DNA of 64,000 nucleotides from Candidatus Pelagibacter communis (GCF_001180225.1 NZ_CVST01000058.1:1-64000), one strand, 5' to 3'; numbered from the stretch's first letter, positions 17,904 through 26,547 are shown. The notes: generated by a model from the letters alone, not told the origin. Made by a program: numbers and translations.

Positions 17904-17943
17904 ATTATCGTAAAGTCACTTCATGGAAGTGACTAACGATAAT
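17904..17943 (+). promoter_or_regulatory. Nested hairpin with the next gene's ATG in its loop
   Basis: A perfect 9-bp stem (17914-17922 with 17926-17934) encloses a 3-base loop, 17923-17925, which is exactly the ATG of the FAD oxidoreductase. A second 8-bp perfect stem (17904-17911 with 17936-17943) closes outside it, with two unpaired bases on the left and one on the right. No T tract follows, so it is not a standard terminator. No Shine-Dalgarno sequence precedes the ATG. It may control translation start or serve as a protein-binding palindrome. Confidence 0.6.
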
Positions 17944-19227
17944 AGCTGTAGTTGGATTAATGACCTTAATCCAAGAACAAACATCAAGTCTCTTCTATCA
18001 AACGATGAGTGTGATTGGTTAATAATAGGAGCTGGTTATACAGGTCTGTCTGCTGCAAGAAAATTAGCTCAAATAAATTCAAATTTAAAAATTATACTAG
18101 TAGATGCTCAACTAGCAGGTGAGGGTGCTAGTGGAAGAAATTCTGGTTATTTGGTTGATACAACTTTGAACGATGGTTTTACATCAAATAAAGAACTGCA
18201 AAATTACAAAAAGAAAGCTGATATTTATTCATTAGGAATAGATGTAGTAAAAAAATTTATTAAAGAACATCAAGTAGATTGTGATTGGAATGAATGTGGT
18301 AAATATTTTGCTTCATCAAAAATTGAAGATAAAAAAATTTTAGAAAATTTTTCAAATACATTATCAAAGTTAGGATTTGAACACAGTTTATTAGGAAACA
18401 AAGAATTGTCTGAAAAATTAAGTACTAGTTTTTATAATATTGGACTTTACACAAAGGGTGGTATTTTAATACATCCAGGAAAATTAGTTAGAGCAATGGT
18501 TGATGCTCTTCCTACTAATGTTTTTTTGTATGAAAATTCTTGTTTATTAAATTGGACTAAAAATAAAGATTTCATTTTTTGTAATTTCAAAAATGGAAAA
18601 ATTAAATCAAAAAATATTATTTTTGCTACGAATGGTTTCTTAAAATCACTAGGGATAAAATCAAATTATAATTTTCCTATTACATTAACTGCGAGCATGA
18701 CAAGAAGATTATCTGATGAAGAATTTAAATCTATTGGTGAACCAAAAGAATGGGGTGTACTACCTGTAAGGCCGATGGGCGCAACAATTAGAATGACAAA
18801 AGATAGAAGAATTTTGATAAGAAATACAGCAGAAGTCCACAATCCATTTGGTATGTCAAACCATAACCTTCAAAAAAGATCTATAAATCAGAAAATTGGA
18901 ATACAAAAAAGATTTCCACAATTACCTAATGATATAATTAAATCATCTTGGTCTGGAATAGTATCAAGAACAAGGAATAGTTCTCAAATATTCGAAAAAA
19001 TTGATAGCAATATATTTGCTGCTGGTTGTTACAACGGTTCAGGTATTGGTGTAGGATCTTTATTTGGTGAACAAATCGCAATTAAAGCAATTGGTGAAAA
19101 TAGTTTAGAAATAGAGACTATCGAAAAAAGAAATAAACCAACTTGGTTACCCCCTGAACCATTTTTAAGCTTTGGAGTTAAATCAAGACTTATTTACGAA
19201 CGTTTAAGAGCAAGATCTGAAATTTAA
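17923..19227 (+). CDS. FAD-dependent oxidoreductase (DAO family), taurine dehydrogenase-like
   Basis: A 434-aa flavoprotein of the D-amino-acid oxidase family. The dinucleotide-binding motif is at 36-41 (GAGYTG), followed by the GEGASGRNSGYL segment near 64-75 that is typical of gamma-glutamylputrescine oxidase-like and TauY-like proteins; the C-terminal SGIGVGSLFGEQIA region closes the FAD site. Just after xsc, the large subunit TauY of taurine dehydrogenase, which yields sulfoacetaldehyde, is an attractive reading, but no TauX-like small subunit is present. Another amine oxidase is possible. Its start codon sits in a hairpin loop, and no other ATG is available upstream of the FAD motif. Confidence 0.8.
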   Translation: MEVTNDNSCSWINDLNPRTNIKSLLSNDECDWLIIGAGYTGLSAARKLAQINSNLKIILVDAQLAGEGASGRNSGYLVDTTLNDGFTSNKELQNYKKKADIYSLGIDVVKKFIKEHQVDCDWNECGKYFASSKIEDKKILENFSNTLSKLGFEHSLLGNKELSEKLSTSFYNIGLYTKGGILIHPGKLVRAMVDALPTNVFLYENSCLLNWTKNKDFIFCNFKNGKIKSKNIIFATNGFLKSLGIKSNYNFPITLTASMTRRLSDEEFKSIGEPKEWGVLPVRPMGATIRMTKDRRILIRNTAEVHNPFGMSNHNLQKRSINQKIGIQKRFPQLPNDIIKSSWSGIVSRTRNSSQIFEKIDSNIFAAGCYNGSGIGVGSLFGEQIAIKAIGENSLEIETIEKRNKPTWLPPEPFLSFGVKSRLIYERLRARSEI

Positions 19228-20000
19228 ACTATATTCGCTTTTACAGATCCAAGTTTATCAATCTTAGCAGAATATATTCCTTTTTTAATTATTGGAACAA
19301 CTCCAACTGTAGATCCTGTAAAAACATAAAAATCTTTGTCTAAATTAATTTTATCTTTTTTAACTTTATTTAAAACAAATCTTAATGAATTTATTGGATT
19401 TACGTAAACAGCATTACTGTTTCCATCTACACTTTGCTTAGCTTTTTTATTTGAAATATTCGTTTTTAAATTTCCTATATTAATTTTTTTAAATTTTTTC
19501 TTTTGCCCTATTAAAAATTTAATATTTCCACCAAAATCACTACTTAAATCACCAAAAGAAGTAATACCTTTTCTTTTTTGCCTATATCCAACTACTTCTA
19601 TACACGGTGCCATGTGTGAAATATATTTAGTGACGTTACTATTTGTCAACTTACCTTTTGAAGTGAAAAAAGTTTTTTTGATTAAATAACAAACTTCAAG
19701 TTCAATCCCTAAAGCATATTTATTTATTTTTACTTTCTTTCCACTTTTTATTAAGTTTTTTTTGAAAACTGATGCAATAAAAGGTTCTTTTTCTTTTAAT
19801 TTTTTCATTAATGGAATGCCAGTTCCACCAGCTTTAAAACCTATTGTTGGATCTTTTATTTTGCTTTCACATAATTTTCTAAATTTGTCCGCCTCAGTAA
19901 GTTTTTTTGTAAATCTACTTGGTATAGGAGAGATAATTTTATTATTAAGAAAAGCATTAACTAATTTATCTGAAATTTTATCTTTAAGTGTTTTTGTCAT
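19224..20000 (-). CDS. 2-keto-4-pentenoate hydratase / fumarylacetoacetase-like protein
   Basis: A protein of 258 aa from the ATG at 20000 (MTKTLKDKISDKLVNAF). The frame is open to an ATG at 20042, but that would overlap the EamA gene and adds only a Lys-rich stretch. GFKAGGTG, then ALGIELEVCYLIKK and APCIEVVGYR, follow the layout of the MhpD/2-oxopent-4-enoate hydratase branch. Such enzymes hydrate 2-hydroxy-dienoates from ring cleavage, but the SAR11 substrate is unknown. It converges with the FAD oxidoreductase; stop codons overlap by 4 bases. Confidence 0.7.
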   Translation of the reverse strand: MTKTLKDKISDKLVNAFLNNKIISPIPSRFTKKLTEADKFRKLCESKIKDPTIGFKAGGTGIPLMKKLKEKEPFIASVFKKNLIKSGKKVKINKYALGIELEVCYLIKKTFFTSKGKLTNSNVTKYISHMAPCIEVVGYRQKRKGITSFGDLSSDFGGNIKFLIGQKKKFKKINIGNLKTNISNKKAKQSVDGNSNAVYVNPINSLRFVLNKVKKDKINLDKDFYVFTGSTVGVVPIIKKGIYSAKIDKLGSVKANIV

Positions 20001-20013
20001 AAGAATTTTTAAT

Positions 20014-20874
20014 TTATTTTTTTGATGTTTGATTAATAACAAATATTCCTGAAGTTGTAATTATTATTGCACCTATAATAGTAAATAAATCTGGAACATC
20101 ATCATAGAAGAAAAATCCAAAAATTATTGCCCAAAAAATTAAAGTATAATGAAATGGTTGTATTATGCTAGCTCTTGCATTTTTAAGTGCTAATATTTGG
20201 AAGTATATACCTAATGAAAAAAATAAACCAATTGGCACAAAGAAATAGAAAGAATTAAAATTAACAGGTTGCCAAAAAATAAATGCCATTATTGAGGTTA
20301 TAACAATCCCAACTAAAGAAGAGTAGAACAAGGATACTTCAGGAGCATCATATTCAGTTATTTTTTTTGTTGCGATTTGATACAGACCCAGAAAAAAAGC
20401 TGCTAGCAATGGAATAAAAGAATTTACACTAAATACATCAGATGCAGGTCGAATAATTATTAAAACTCCAATAAAACCTATAAAGATTGCTATCCAAGTT
20501 TTGATTGATACTCTCTCATTTAAAATAAATACAGATAAGACAACTATAATTATAGGTGCTAGTGCACCTATGCTATGAGCGTTTGCTAAAGACAGGTGTT
20601 TAAAAGATAAAACAAAAAAACCAGATTCTAAAATAGATAGTAGACTTCTTATAATTTGAAGTTTTAAATTATTAGATCTATAAAAATTATTATTGTTAGC
20701 TCTTTTTGCTTCTATCAAGCTCAACAAAAGCACAAAAGTATATTTGATAAATAATAATTGAAATATGGAGTAATGAATAACTGCAGTTTTCTGAATTGCA
20801 TCAAGGATTGAAAACGAAAAGTAAGCAATTATTGCAAAAATAATTCCTATTGTTTCTTTTGATTTAAATTTCAT
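20014..20874 (-). CDS. EamA/DMT family transporter
   Basis: A 286-aa membrane protein with about ten spans in two EamA repeats (residues 5-140 and 150-282). Each repeat ends in the usual pattern (IFIGFIGVLIIIRP and IIGAIIITTSGIFVI). DMT proteins of this kind export amino acids, nucleosides or similar metabolites; the substrate cannot be told. The hydratase gene starts 13 bases after its stop, on the same strand, so they may be cotranscribed. Divergent from the LysE gene, with a 50-base gap. Confidence 0.85.
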   Translation of the reverse strand: MKFKSKETIGIIFAIIAYFSFSILDAIQKTAVIHYSIFQLLFIKYTFVLLLSLIEAKRANNNNFYRSNNLKLQIIRSLLSILESGFFVLSFKHLSLANAHSIGALAPIIIVVLSVFILNERVSIKTWIAIFIGFIGVLIIIRPASDVFSVNSFIPLLAAFFLGLYQIATKKITEYDAPEVSLFYSSLVGIVITSIMAFIFWQPVNFNSFYFFVPIGLFFSLGIYFQILALKNARASIIQPFHYTLIFWAIIFGFFFYDDVPDLFTIIGAIIITTSGIFVINQTSKK

Positions 20875-20924
20875 TTTTTTATTTTAATTTTTTTTAAGAT
20901 TGTTAATGATTAATTCAGACTGAC

Positions 20925-21524
20925 ATGGATTTTGTATTACTATATTTTGTTATAGCAAGTTTTTTAATAGTGATAGTGCCTGGCCCCACTGTTAGTCTGA
21001 TAATTGCTAATTCTTTAAGATCTGGTGTAAAAGCAGGATTATTAAATGTTTTTGGTACCCAAGTTGGCGTTTTAATTTTGTTATTTTTATTAGCACTTGG
21101 ATTTGAGATAGTTTCTCCTTTTCTAGAAGTTATTATTAAATATGTAAGAATTCTAGGTTCAATTTATTTAATTTCACTTGGAGTAATTACAATTAAGTCA
21201 GATATTGATTTAAACAAAACTCAAGTAACTAAATTTGAAAAAAAATATTTTCTCCAAGGATTAATAGTGATTTTAACTAATCCAAAAATATTTTTATTCC
21301 TTGGTGCATTTATTCCTCAATTTATTAATATAAATGAACCTGTTAGCTATCAGATAATTTATTTTGGAATTATCTTTATAATTGTAGCTACAATATTTGA
21401 TAGCTCATATGCATTTGTATTTGGCAAGTTTAGAGAATTCATAGCATCAAAATATTTAAAATTTTTAAATAAAATTGGCGGATTTATATTAATTCTTGTT
21501 GGTATTTGGATGTTTTTTTATTAA
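20925..21524 (+). CDS. LysE family translocator
   Basis: A 199-aa membrane protein with about six spans. The N-terminal IVPGPTVSLIIANSLRSGVK (residues 19-38) is the RhtB/LysE signature, followed by GTQVGVLILLFLLALG, and NPKIFLFLGAFIPQF in the middle. Members export basic or other amino acids and homoserine lactones. Length is normal. It converges with the M23 peptidase gene, and the stop codons overlap by 4 bases. Confidence 0.88.
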   Translation: MDFVLLYFVIASFLIVIVPGPTVSLIIANSLRSGVKAGLLNVFGTQVGVLILLFLLALGFEIVSPFLEVIIKYVRILGSIYLISLGVITIKSDIDLNKTQVTKFEKKYFLQGLIVILTNPKIFLFLGAFIPQFININEPVSYQIIYFGIIFIIVATIFDSSYAFVFGKFREFIASKYLKFLNKIGGFILILVGIWMFFY

Positions 21525-22324
21525 TTTTCCAAAACAGACATTGGGTCCAATCTAGTTTGAAACCAATTAATTCTAAAATCAAGATGAGGCCCAGTTGATC
21601 TTCCTGTCGATCCGACGGTTCCGATAATATCTCCTTGATTAATTAAGTCTCCAACAGAAACTAAAACATTTTCTAAATGTGAATATATAGTTGATATGCC
21701 ATGACCGTGATCCATAATGACTGTACCACCTGTGTAATATAAATCGTCTTCAGCCATTGTAACTTTTCCTGAGCCAGATGATTTAATCATTGTCCCTTGT
21801 TTTGCTGCTATATCAATTCCATAGTGTGGCCATCTAGGTTTACCGTTTAAAATTCTTTGACTCCCATAAACACCACTAATTATTCCTTCAACAGGCATTA
21901 TAAATTTTTGCTTAAAAAACTGTAATTCAGAATTAATTGCTCTTGCTTCACCAATTGCATTATTTTCTTTTTTAATTCTTTCATAGACTGACTCGGGTGG
22001 GGTTACTTTGCTTTCTTCTAAGCCATCAATTCTTTGAATGTTGTATTTTCTTTTTAAAACTTTTTTGGTTATTGTAGATTTCTTTCCATCAAAGATTTTT
22101 GTAAAAGTAAGATCATATTTTTGATCTCTATCAATACCAAAAACAAAAAAACCATCCTTTGATACTCTTACTTCTTTTTTTCCAACAATTATCTTTGCAC
22201 CAGGATTTGTTTTTCCTAAGATAAAATGACCTTGTAAGAATTTACCTTGAAATTCTATCGCGTTTGCAGTTGAAAAAAATAAGAAAAATATTAAAAAAAA
22301 TCTATTTATTACTGAGCTGTCCAT
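21521..22324 (-). CDS. M23 family metallopeptidase (LytM domain), periplasmic
   Basis: From the ATG at 22324 the protein is 267 aa, with a signal peptide (MDSSVINRFFLIFFLFFSTA) cut near residue 22; longer readings run into the upstream SDR gene. The LytM domain fills residues 142-260: zinc ligands His167 and Asp171 in HYGIDI, His216 in YSHLEN, and GPHLDFRI at 245-252. The usual H-x-H is H-L-D here (Asp249), a variant I believe occurs in other proteobacteria. It would cut peptidoglycan crosslinks or act in cell-wall regulation. Its start overlaps the SDR 3' end by 16 bases. Confidence 0.85.
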   Translation of the reverse strand: MDSSVINRFFLIFFLFFSTANAIEFQGKFLQGHFILGKTNPGAKIIVGKKEVRVSKDGFFVFGIDRDQKYDLTFTKIFDGKKSTITKKVLKRKYNIQRIDGLEESKVTPPESVYERIKKENNAIGEARAINSELQFFKQKFIMPVEGIISGVYGSQRILNGKPRWPHYGIDIAAKQGTMIKSSGSGKVTMAEDDLYYTGGTVIMDHGHGISTIYSHLENVLVSVGDLINQGDIIGTVGSTGRSTGPHLDFRINWFQTRLDPMSVLEN

Positions 22325-23067
22325 CCACCATCTATTATAATTGATGTTCCAGTTATCATTGAGGAAGCAGGTGAGGCTAAGAAACAAACTGTTGTCGCTA
22401 CATCACTTTCAGTTGCTGCTTTTCCCATTGGAATATTTCCGAGTGCTAGTTTTTTAAATTTTTTATTTTTAAAGAAATTTTTAACCATTGGAGTTTCAAC
22501 AAACGTAGGAGCTACTGTGTTAACTCTTATATTTCTTTTAGCTAATTCTACTCCCATACCTTTTGTCAAACCTTCAATCCCAAATTTAGTCATATTGTAA
22601 ACATTTCTCCCACCCATACCAACATGACCTAATTGAGAAGACATATTGATAATAGAGCCAGGTCTCTTTTTATTTTTAAGCATTTTTTTAACTACTAGTT
22701 GAGCAACATTAAATGCAGCTTTTAGATTTAAATCTACCAAGTAATTCATGCTTTTTTGTTTAATTTTTTCAAAAGGTTCAGGAATATTAGTTCCAGCATT
22801 GTTTACTAATACATCAATAATTTTGATTTTTTCTAATTTTGTTTTTAGATCTTCATAATTCATTACATCACAAGGAACTTTGATTACTTTACCTTTAATT
22901 TTTTTAATATCTTTTTCTAATTTATTTAAATCAGATGGAGTTCTGCTTAATGCTATTACAGTTGCCCCAGCTTCTGCGAGTGCAACAGAACAAGCTCTTC
23001 CAAGTCCTTTACCAGCACCAGTAACTAATGCGTACTTATTTTTAAGATTAATTTTTTGAAGATACAT
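22309..23067 (-). CDS. SDR family oxidoreductase
   Basis: A 252-aa classical short-chain dehydrogenase. Visible are the cofactor motif TGAGKGLG (16-23), NNAG (89-92), the catalytic Ser (SS at 143-144), Tyr157 and Lys161 in YNMTK, and the C-terminal GTSIIIDGGWTAQ. Substrate is unknown; it is of the 3-oxoacyl-ACP reductase/gluconate dehydrogenase-like kind. The start overlaps the TerC stop by one base (TAATG), and it appears to be the third gene of a GMC-TerC-SDR-M23 run. Confidence 0.88.
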   Translation of the reverse strand: MYLQKINLKNKYALVTGAGKGLGRACSVALAEAGATVIALSRTPSDLNKLEKDIKKIKGKVIKVPCDVMNYEDLKTKLEKIKIIDVLVNNAGTNIPEPFEKIKQKSMNYLVDLNLKAAFNVAQLVVKKMLKNKKRPGSIINMSSQLGHVGMGGRNVYNMTKFGIEGLTKGMGVELAKRNIRVNTVAPTFVETPMVKNFFKNKKFKKLALGNIPMGKAATESDVATTVCFLASPASSMITGTSIIIDGGWTAQ

Positions 23068-23660
23068 TAAAAGAATATTATTTTAATATCTGTATAAATC
23101 AACTCAACAGCTACTATTAATATTGCTAATAACCCAACCCATGCAATCCATTTGTATTTTTTTATCCATCCAGAAATTAATGTTGCAGCAGTTGCCATTA
23201 AAACAATCGATAGAACCAATCCAAATACAAGTAATCCATAATGATCACCTGCAGCACCAGCAACACCCAAAACATTATCTAAACTCATTGTGAAATCAGC
23301 AAGTAAAACCGTCCAAATTGCTTTTAAAAAACTTGAGTTATCTACTTTTATATCTTCCTCTGAATCTGATCCTTTGATTACATCAACATAAAGTTTGTAG
23401 ACAATATAAAGAAGTAAAATTCCACCAATAAGTCTCAGTCCAGTAATTTGTAATAAATAAGCTGTTAGTAACGTTAATATTATACGTAATATTACTGCAC
23501 CACCAATTCCCCAAAATATAACTTTCTTCCTTTGCTCAACAGGAAATTTTGAAGCTACCATTCCAATTATAATGGCATTGTCACCAGCTAGTACTAAATC
23601 AATAAAAATAATTTGTGTTAAAATAGCAATTTGTTCGGGAGTAAAAAATTCTGCAAACAT
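23067..23660 (-). CDS. TerC family membrane protein (YjbE-type)
   Basis: A 197-aa membrane protein with about six or seven spans. The pair of acidic motifs FIDLVLAGDNAIIIGMVASK (residues 19-38) and LADFTMSLDNVLGVAGAAGD (about 119-138) is typical of TerC/YjbE, thought to move Mn2+ or load metal on exported proteins. Length fits the short YjbE branch. It is coupled at both ends: its start overlaps the GMC stop (TAATG) and its stop overlaps the SDR start. Confidence 0.88.
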   Translation of the reverse strand: MFAEFFTPEQIAILTQIIFIDLVLAGDNAIIIGMVASKFPVEQRKKVIFWGIGGAVILRIILTLLTAYLLQITGLRLIGGILLLYIVYKLYVDVIKGSDSEEDIKVDNSSFLKAIWTVLLADFTMSLDNVLGVAGAAGDHYGLLVFGLVLSIVLMATAATLISGWIKKYKWIAWVGLLAILIVAVELIYTDIKIIFF

Positions 23661-25255
23661 TATTGTTGTAGTATCATGTCAGCACCTTTTTCTGCAATCA
23701 TAATCGTAGGTGCGTTAGTATTTCCCGAAGTAATGTTGGGCATTATCGATGCATCAATAACTCGAAGATTTTCTATTCCTCTTACTTTTAATTTTTCATC
23801 AACTACTGACATCTCATCTTGACCCATTTTGCATGTACCAACAGGATGAAAAATTGTTTGTGCAAAATTTGATGCTTCTTTTACTAATTCCTCGTCATCA
23901 TTAATATGAATACCTGGTCTATATTCCTCAGGTTTATATTTCTTAAAAGTTTCAGATTCCATTATAATTTTTCTTGTCAATTTTAATCCTTTGGCAGCAA
24001 TCATTCTATCGTGATCAGTTGACAGGTAATTTTGTTTTATTTTTGCGTAAACGCGTGAATCTTTATCAACAATACTTACGTGACCTCTACTTGTGGGTCT
24101 TATATTAGAAACAGTTGGAGTGAATGCGTGAAAATCGTGATTTTTTGTAGCTCCCAATGTATCCATACTCATTGGTTGAACGTGCCATTGTAAATCAGGT
24201 AGTTCTAAAGAAGGATCACTTTTTGCAAACATACAAAGCTGACTTGCTCCCATAGTCATTGGACCACTTCTTTTAAAAACATATTCTAATCCGATAAGTA
24301 AATTTCCAAACAAACTATTAATTTTTTTGTTAAGAGATTTTAAACCATTAATTTTATAAATAGGTCTTAACATTAGGTGATCGTGTAAATTTTCACCAAC
24401 ACCATTTAAATCATGAACCATATCAATTCCCAATTTTTTTAATTTTTCTGGATTTCCAATTCCTGATACTTGCAATATTTGAGGAGAACCAATTGCACCT
24501 GAAGAAACTATAACTTCTCTATTTGCTTCAGCTGTTTTCAATTCATTATCTTGCCAATACTCAACTGATTTTGCCTTTTTATTTTCAAAGTTTATTTTTT
24601 TAACATGAGCGTGAGTAATAATTGTTAAATTTTTTCTATGCTTAACAGGATTTAGATAACCAACAGCAGTACTGCATCTAAATCCATCTTTTTCTGTTAC
24701 CTGAAAATAACCACAACCATGATTGTCACCTGTATTAAAATCTTTCGTTTTTGGTACACCAAATTCCTCAGCAGCGTTTTGAAACTCATCTAAAAGAGGA
24801 AGATGTATTCTTTGATCTGAGACAGAGAGAGGTCCACCAACTCCATGATATTCACTTTTGCCTCTTTCTTGATTCTCTGCTTTTATAAAATAGGGAAGAA
24901 CATCATCCCAACCCCAGCCAGTATTTCCAAGCTGTCTCCAAATATCATAATCTCTGTGTTGTCCTCGTATATATAAAAGTCCATTGATAGAAGAGCTTCC
25001 TCCTAAAGTTTTTCCGCGGGGATATCGTATTGAAATATTATTCATGCTTTCATCTGGTTCTGTCCTGTAGCACCAGTCAGTATTAGGATTGTGCATCGTT
25101 TTAAAATAACCAACTGGAATATGGATCCATGGATAATTATCTTTACCTCCAGCCTCAATCAAAAGAACTTTGTGTGAAGAGTTTTCTGATAGCCTATTTG
25201 CTAAAACACAGCCTGCAGATCCAGCTCCTAGTATAATGAAATCAAAATTATTCAT
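23660..25255 (-). CDS. GMC family oxidoreductase (choline dehydrogenase-like)
   Basis: A 531-aa flavoprotein of the glucose-methanol-choline family. The FAD motif GAGSAGCVLANRLSE is at 10-24, GMC signature 1 (GKTLGGSSSINGLLYIRG, about 80-97) follows, signature 2 (SSGAIGSPQILQVSGIG) is near 251-267, and the catalytic His lies in FHPVGTCKMG near residue 470. BetA (choline to betaine aldehyde) is the nearest named relative; other alcohols are possible. It heads a minus-strand run and diverges from the TRAP transporter, which may import its substrate. Confidence 0.88.
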   Translation of the reverse strand: MNNFDFIILGAGSAGCVLANRLSENSSHKVLLIEAGGKDNYPWIHIPVGYFKTMHNPNTDWCYRTEPDESMNNISIRYPRGKTLGGSSSINGLLYIRGQHRDYDIWRQLGNTGWGWDDVLPYFIKAENQERGKSEYHGVGGPLSVSDQRIHLPLLDEFQNAAEEFGVPKTKDFNTGDNHGCGYFQVTEKDGFRCSTAVGYLNPVKHRKNLTIITHAHVKKINFENKKAKSVEYWQDNELKTAEANREVIVSSGAIGSPQILQVSGIGNPEKLKKLGIDMVHDLNGVGENLHDHLMLRPIYKINGLKSLNKKINSLFGNLLIGLEYVFKRSGPMTMGASQLCMFAKSDPSLELPDLQWHVQPMSMDTLGATKNHDFHAFTPTVSNIRPTSRGHVSIVDKDSRVYAKIKQNYLSTDHDRMIAAKGLKLTRKIIMESETFKKYKPEEYRPGIHINDDEELVKEASNFAQTIFHPVGTCKMGQDEMSVVDEKLKVRGIENLRVIDASIMPNITSGNTNAPTIMIAEKGADMILQQ

Positions 25256-25395
25256 AAATTAGAACTCTTATAAATTAAAAAAATTATATTTCTAACAAAT
25301 CTGTTAAAAATTTTAAAATATACCAATATTAACACTTGTTTTAGTTTTCATTCTTTGACAAAGTTTCGACTTTAAAAATAAAGAGAGGGAAACAA
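25256..25395. promoter_or_regulatory. Divergent regulatory gap between GMC oxidoreductase and TRAP genes
   Basis: This 140-base gap must drive the GMC run leftwards and dctP rightwards. A TTGACA at 25355-25360 faces dctP, but the -10 at normal spacing (ATAAAG) would nearly touch the ribosome binding site. A strong purine-rich site, GAGAGGGA at 25383-25390, precedes the dctP ATG by five bases and fits a highly translated binding protein. I see no clear hairpin. Confidence 0.35.
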
Positions 25396-26490
25396 ATGAA
25401 AAAAATCATTTCAATGTTATTTGCAGTTGCAATGGTGTTTGGATTTATTTCAAGTGCTAATGCTGCAAAAACACTAAAATGTCAGACAGTTCTTAACACA
25501 AAAGCTGATGAAGTTAAGATGTTAAAGGACTTTACTGACACAGTAACAGCGTTAACTGGTGGATCTCTTAAGTTTGAAATTATGCCAGCCGGAGCTGTTG
25601 TTGGTGTAAAAGAAACTTTAGATGCAGTTGACAAAGGCTTAATCGATTGTGGTTTCGCATGGACTCACTATTGGTCAGGTGACCATCCTGCAGCTATGTT
25701 ATTTGGATCTCCAGTAGCTGGTGGTGGTGTTGGTATTGACAACATTGCATTCTTATCATGGTTTCAGTATGGCGGTGGAAAAGAGTTATACGACAGACTA
25801 TGGAAAGAAATGGGAAGAGACATCAAAGGATTTATGATTCAACCAGTTGGACCAGAAGCTTTAGGTTGGTTTCCAAAACCAATTAAAGATATGGCTGACT
25901 TTAGAAAATATAAGTTCAGAACTCCTCCAGGAATTCCAGGACAAACATATAAAGATATCGGTATCGCATCTGTAGCTATGGGTGGTGGAGATATTTTACC
26001 AGCTTTAGAAGCAGGAACAATTGATGCTGCTGAATGGTGTTGTCCAAAACCAGACTTAACGTTTGGTTTCCAAAAAGTATTAAAGCACTACTACCTACAA
26101 GGTTTACACCAAGTAGTCGTAAATGCTGACTTTTATATTACTGGGAAAACATACAACGCTATGAGCGATCATGAGAAGAAGTCTCTTGAAGTTGCAGCTA
26201 ATGCATCATTAGCTAAATCTTTAAGTTACAGAATCTATGAAAATGGTAAAGCTTTAAGAGAGCTTACCGAAGTTCATGGAGTTAAATTAGAGGACACACC
26301 TTCTGATTACTTCACAGAATACATGGCTGCAGCTAAGAAAAGTTTGGAAACAAACGCTGCAAACAATGCATTCTTTGCAGAAGTATGGGACTCTATGAAA
26401 GAATTTGCTGATATAGCGGTTCCTTTCTGGAGTGGTGCTCAAATGTCTAATGCGAAGCTAGGAATGGCTCACGCAGCAACATTAAAGTAA
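25396..26490 (+). CDS. dctP: TRAP transporter substrate-binding protein DctP (TakP-like)
   Basis: Periplasmic binding protein, 364 aa, with a clear signal peptide cut after SSANA at residue 23. The ligand-binding region reads KYKFRTPPGIPGQ around 176-188, with the Arg that pairs with the substrate carboxylate, then GGGDILPALEAGTIDAAEWC. The segment GFQKVLKHYYLQGLHQ resembles the TakP (2-oxo acid) branch of TRAP binding proteins, so a carboxylate or small oxo/hydroxy acid is likely, but the ligand is not known. A strong hairpin follows the gene and would allow more binding protein than permease to be made. Confidence 0.88.
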   Translation: MKKIISMLFAVAMVFGFISSANAAKTLKCQTVLNTKADEVKMLKDFTDTVTALTGGSLKFEIMPAGAVVGVKETLDAVDKGLIDCGFAWTHYWSGDHPAAMLFGSPVAGGGVGIDNIAFLSWFQYGGGKELYDRLWKEMGRDIKGFMIQPVGPEALGWFPKPIKDMADFRKYKFRTPPGIPGQTYKDIGIASVAMGGGDILPALEAGTIDAAEWCCPKPDLTFGFQKVLKHYYLQGLHQVVVNADFYITGKTYNAMSDHEKKSLEVAANASLAKSLSYRIYENGKALRELTEVHGVKLEDTPSDYFTEYMAAAKKSLETNAANNAFFAEVWDSMKEFADIAVPFWSGAQMSNAKLGMAHAATLK

Positions 26491-26512
26491 TCCAATAATT
26501 AATCTATAATTC

Positions 26513-26547
26513 AATTAGAGCGGACTTAATTGTCCGCTCTAATTTTT
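26513..26547 (+). terminator. Strong hairpin with short T run between dctP and dctQ
   Basis: A perfect 13-bp stem (26513-26525 with 26532-26544) with a 6-base loop is followed by further T residues, giving TTTTT at 26543-26547. It sits between the binding-protein gene and the permease genes, all on the same strand. It may act as a partial terminator or as a 3' end that protects dctP mRNA, keeping expression of the binding protein above that of the permease. Confidence 0.75.

Noticed and set aside
20001..20042. Longer hydratase from ATG at 20042
   Set aside because: It overlaps the EamA gene and adds only a Lys-rich, non-conserved stretch.
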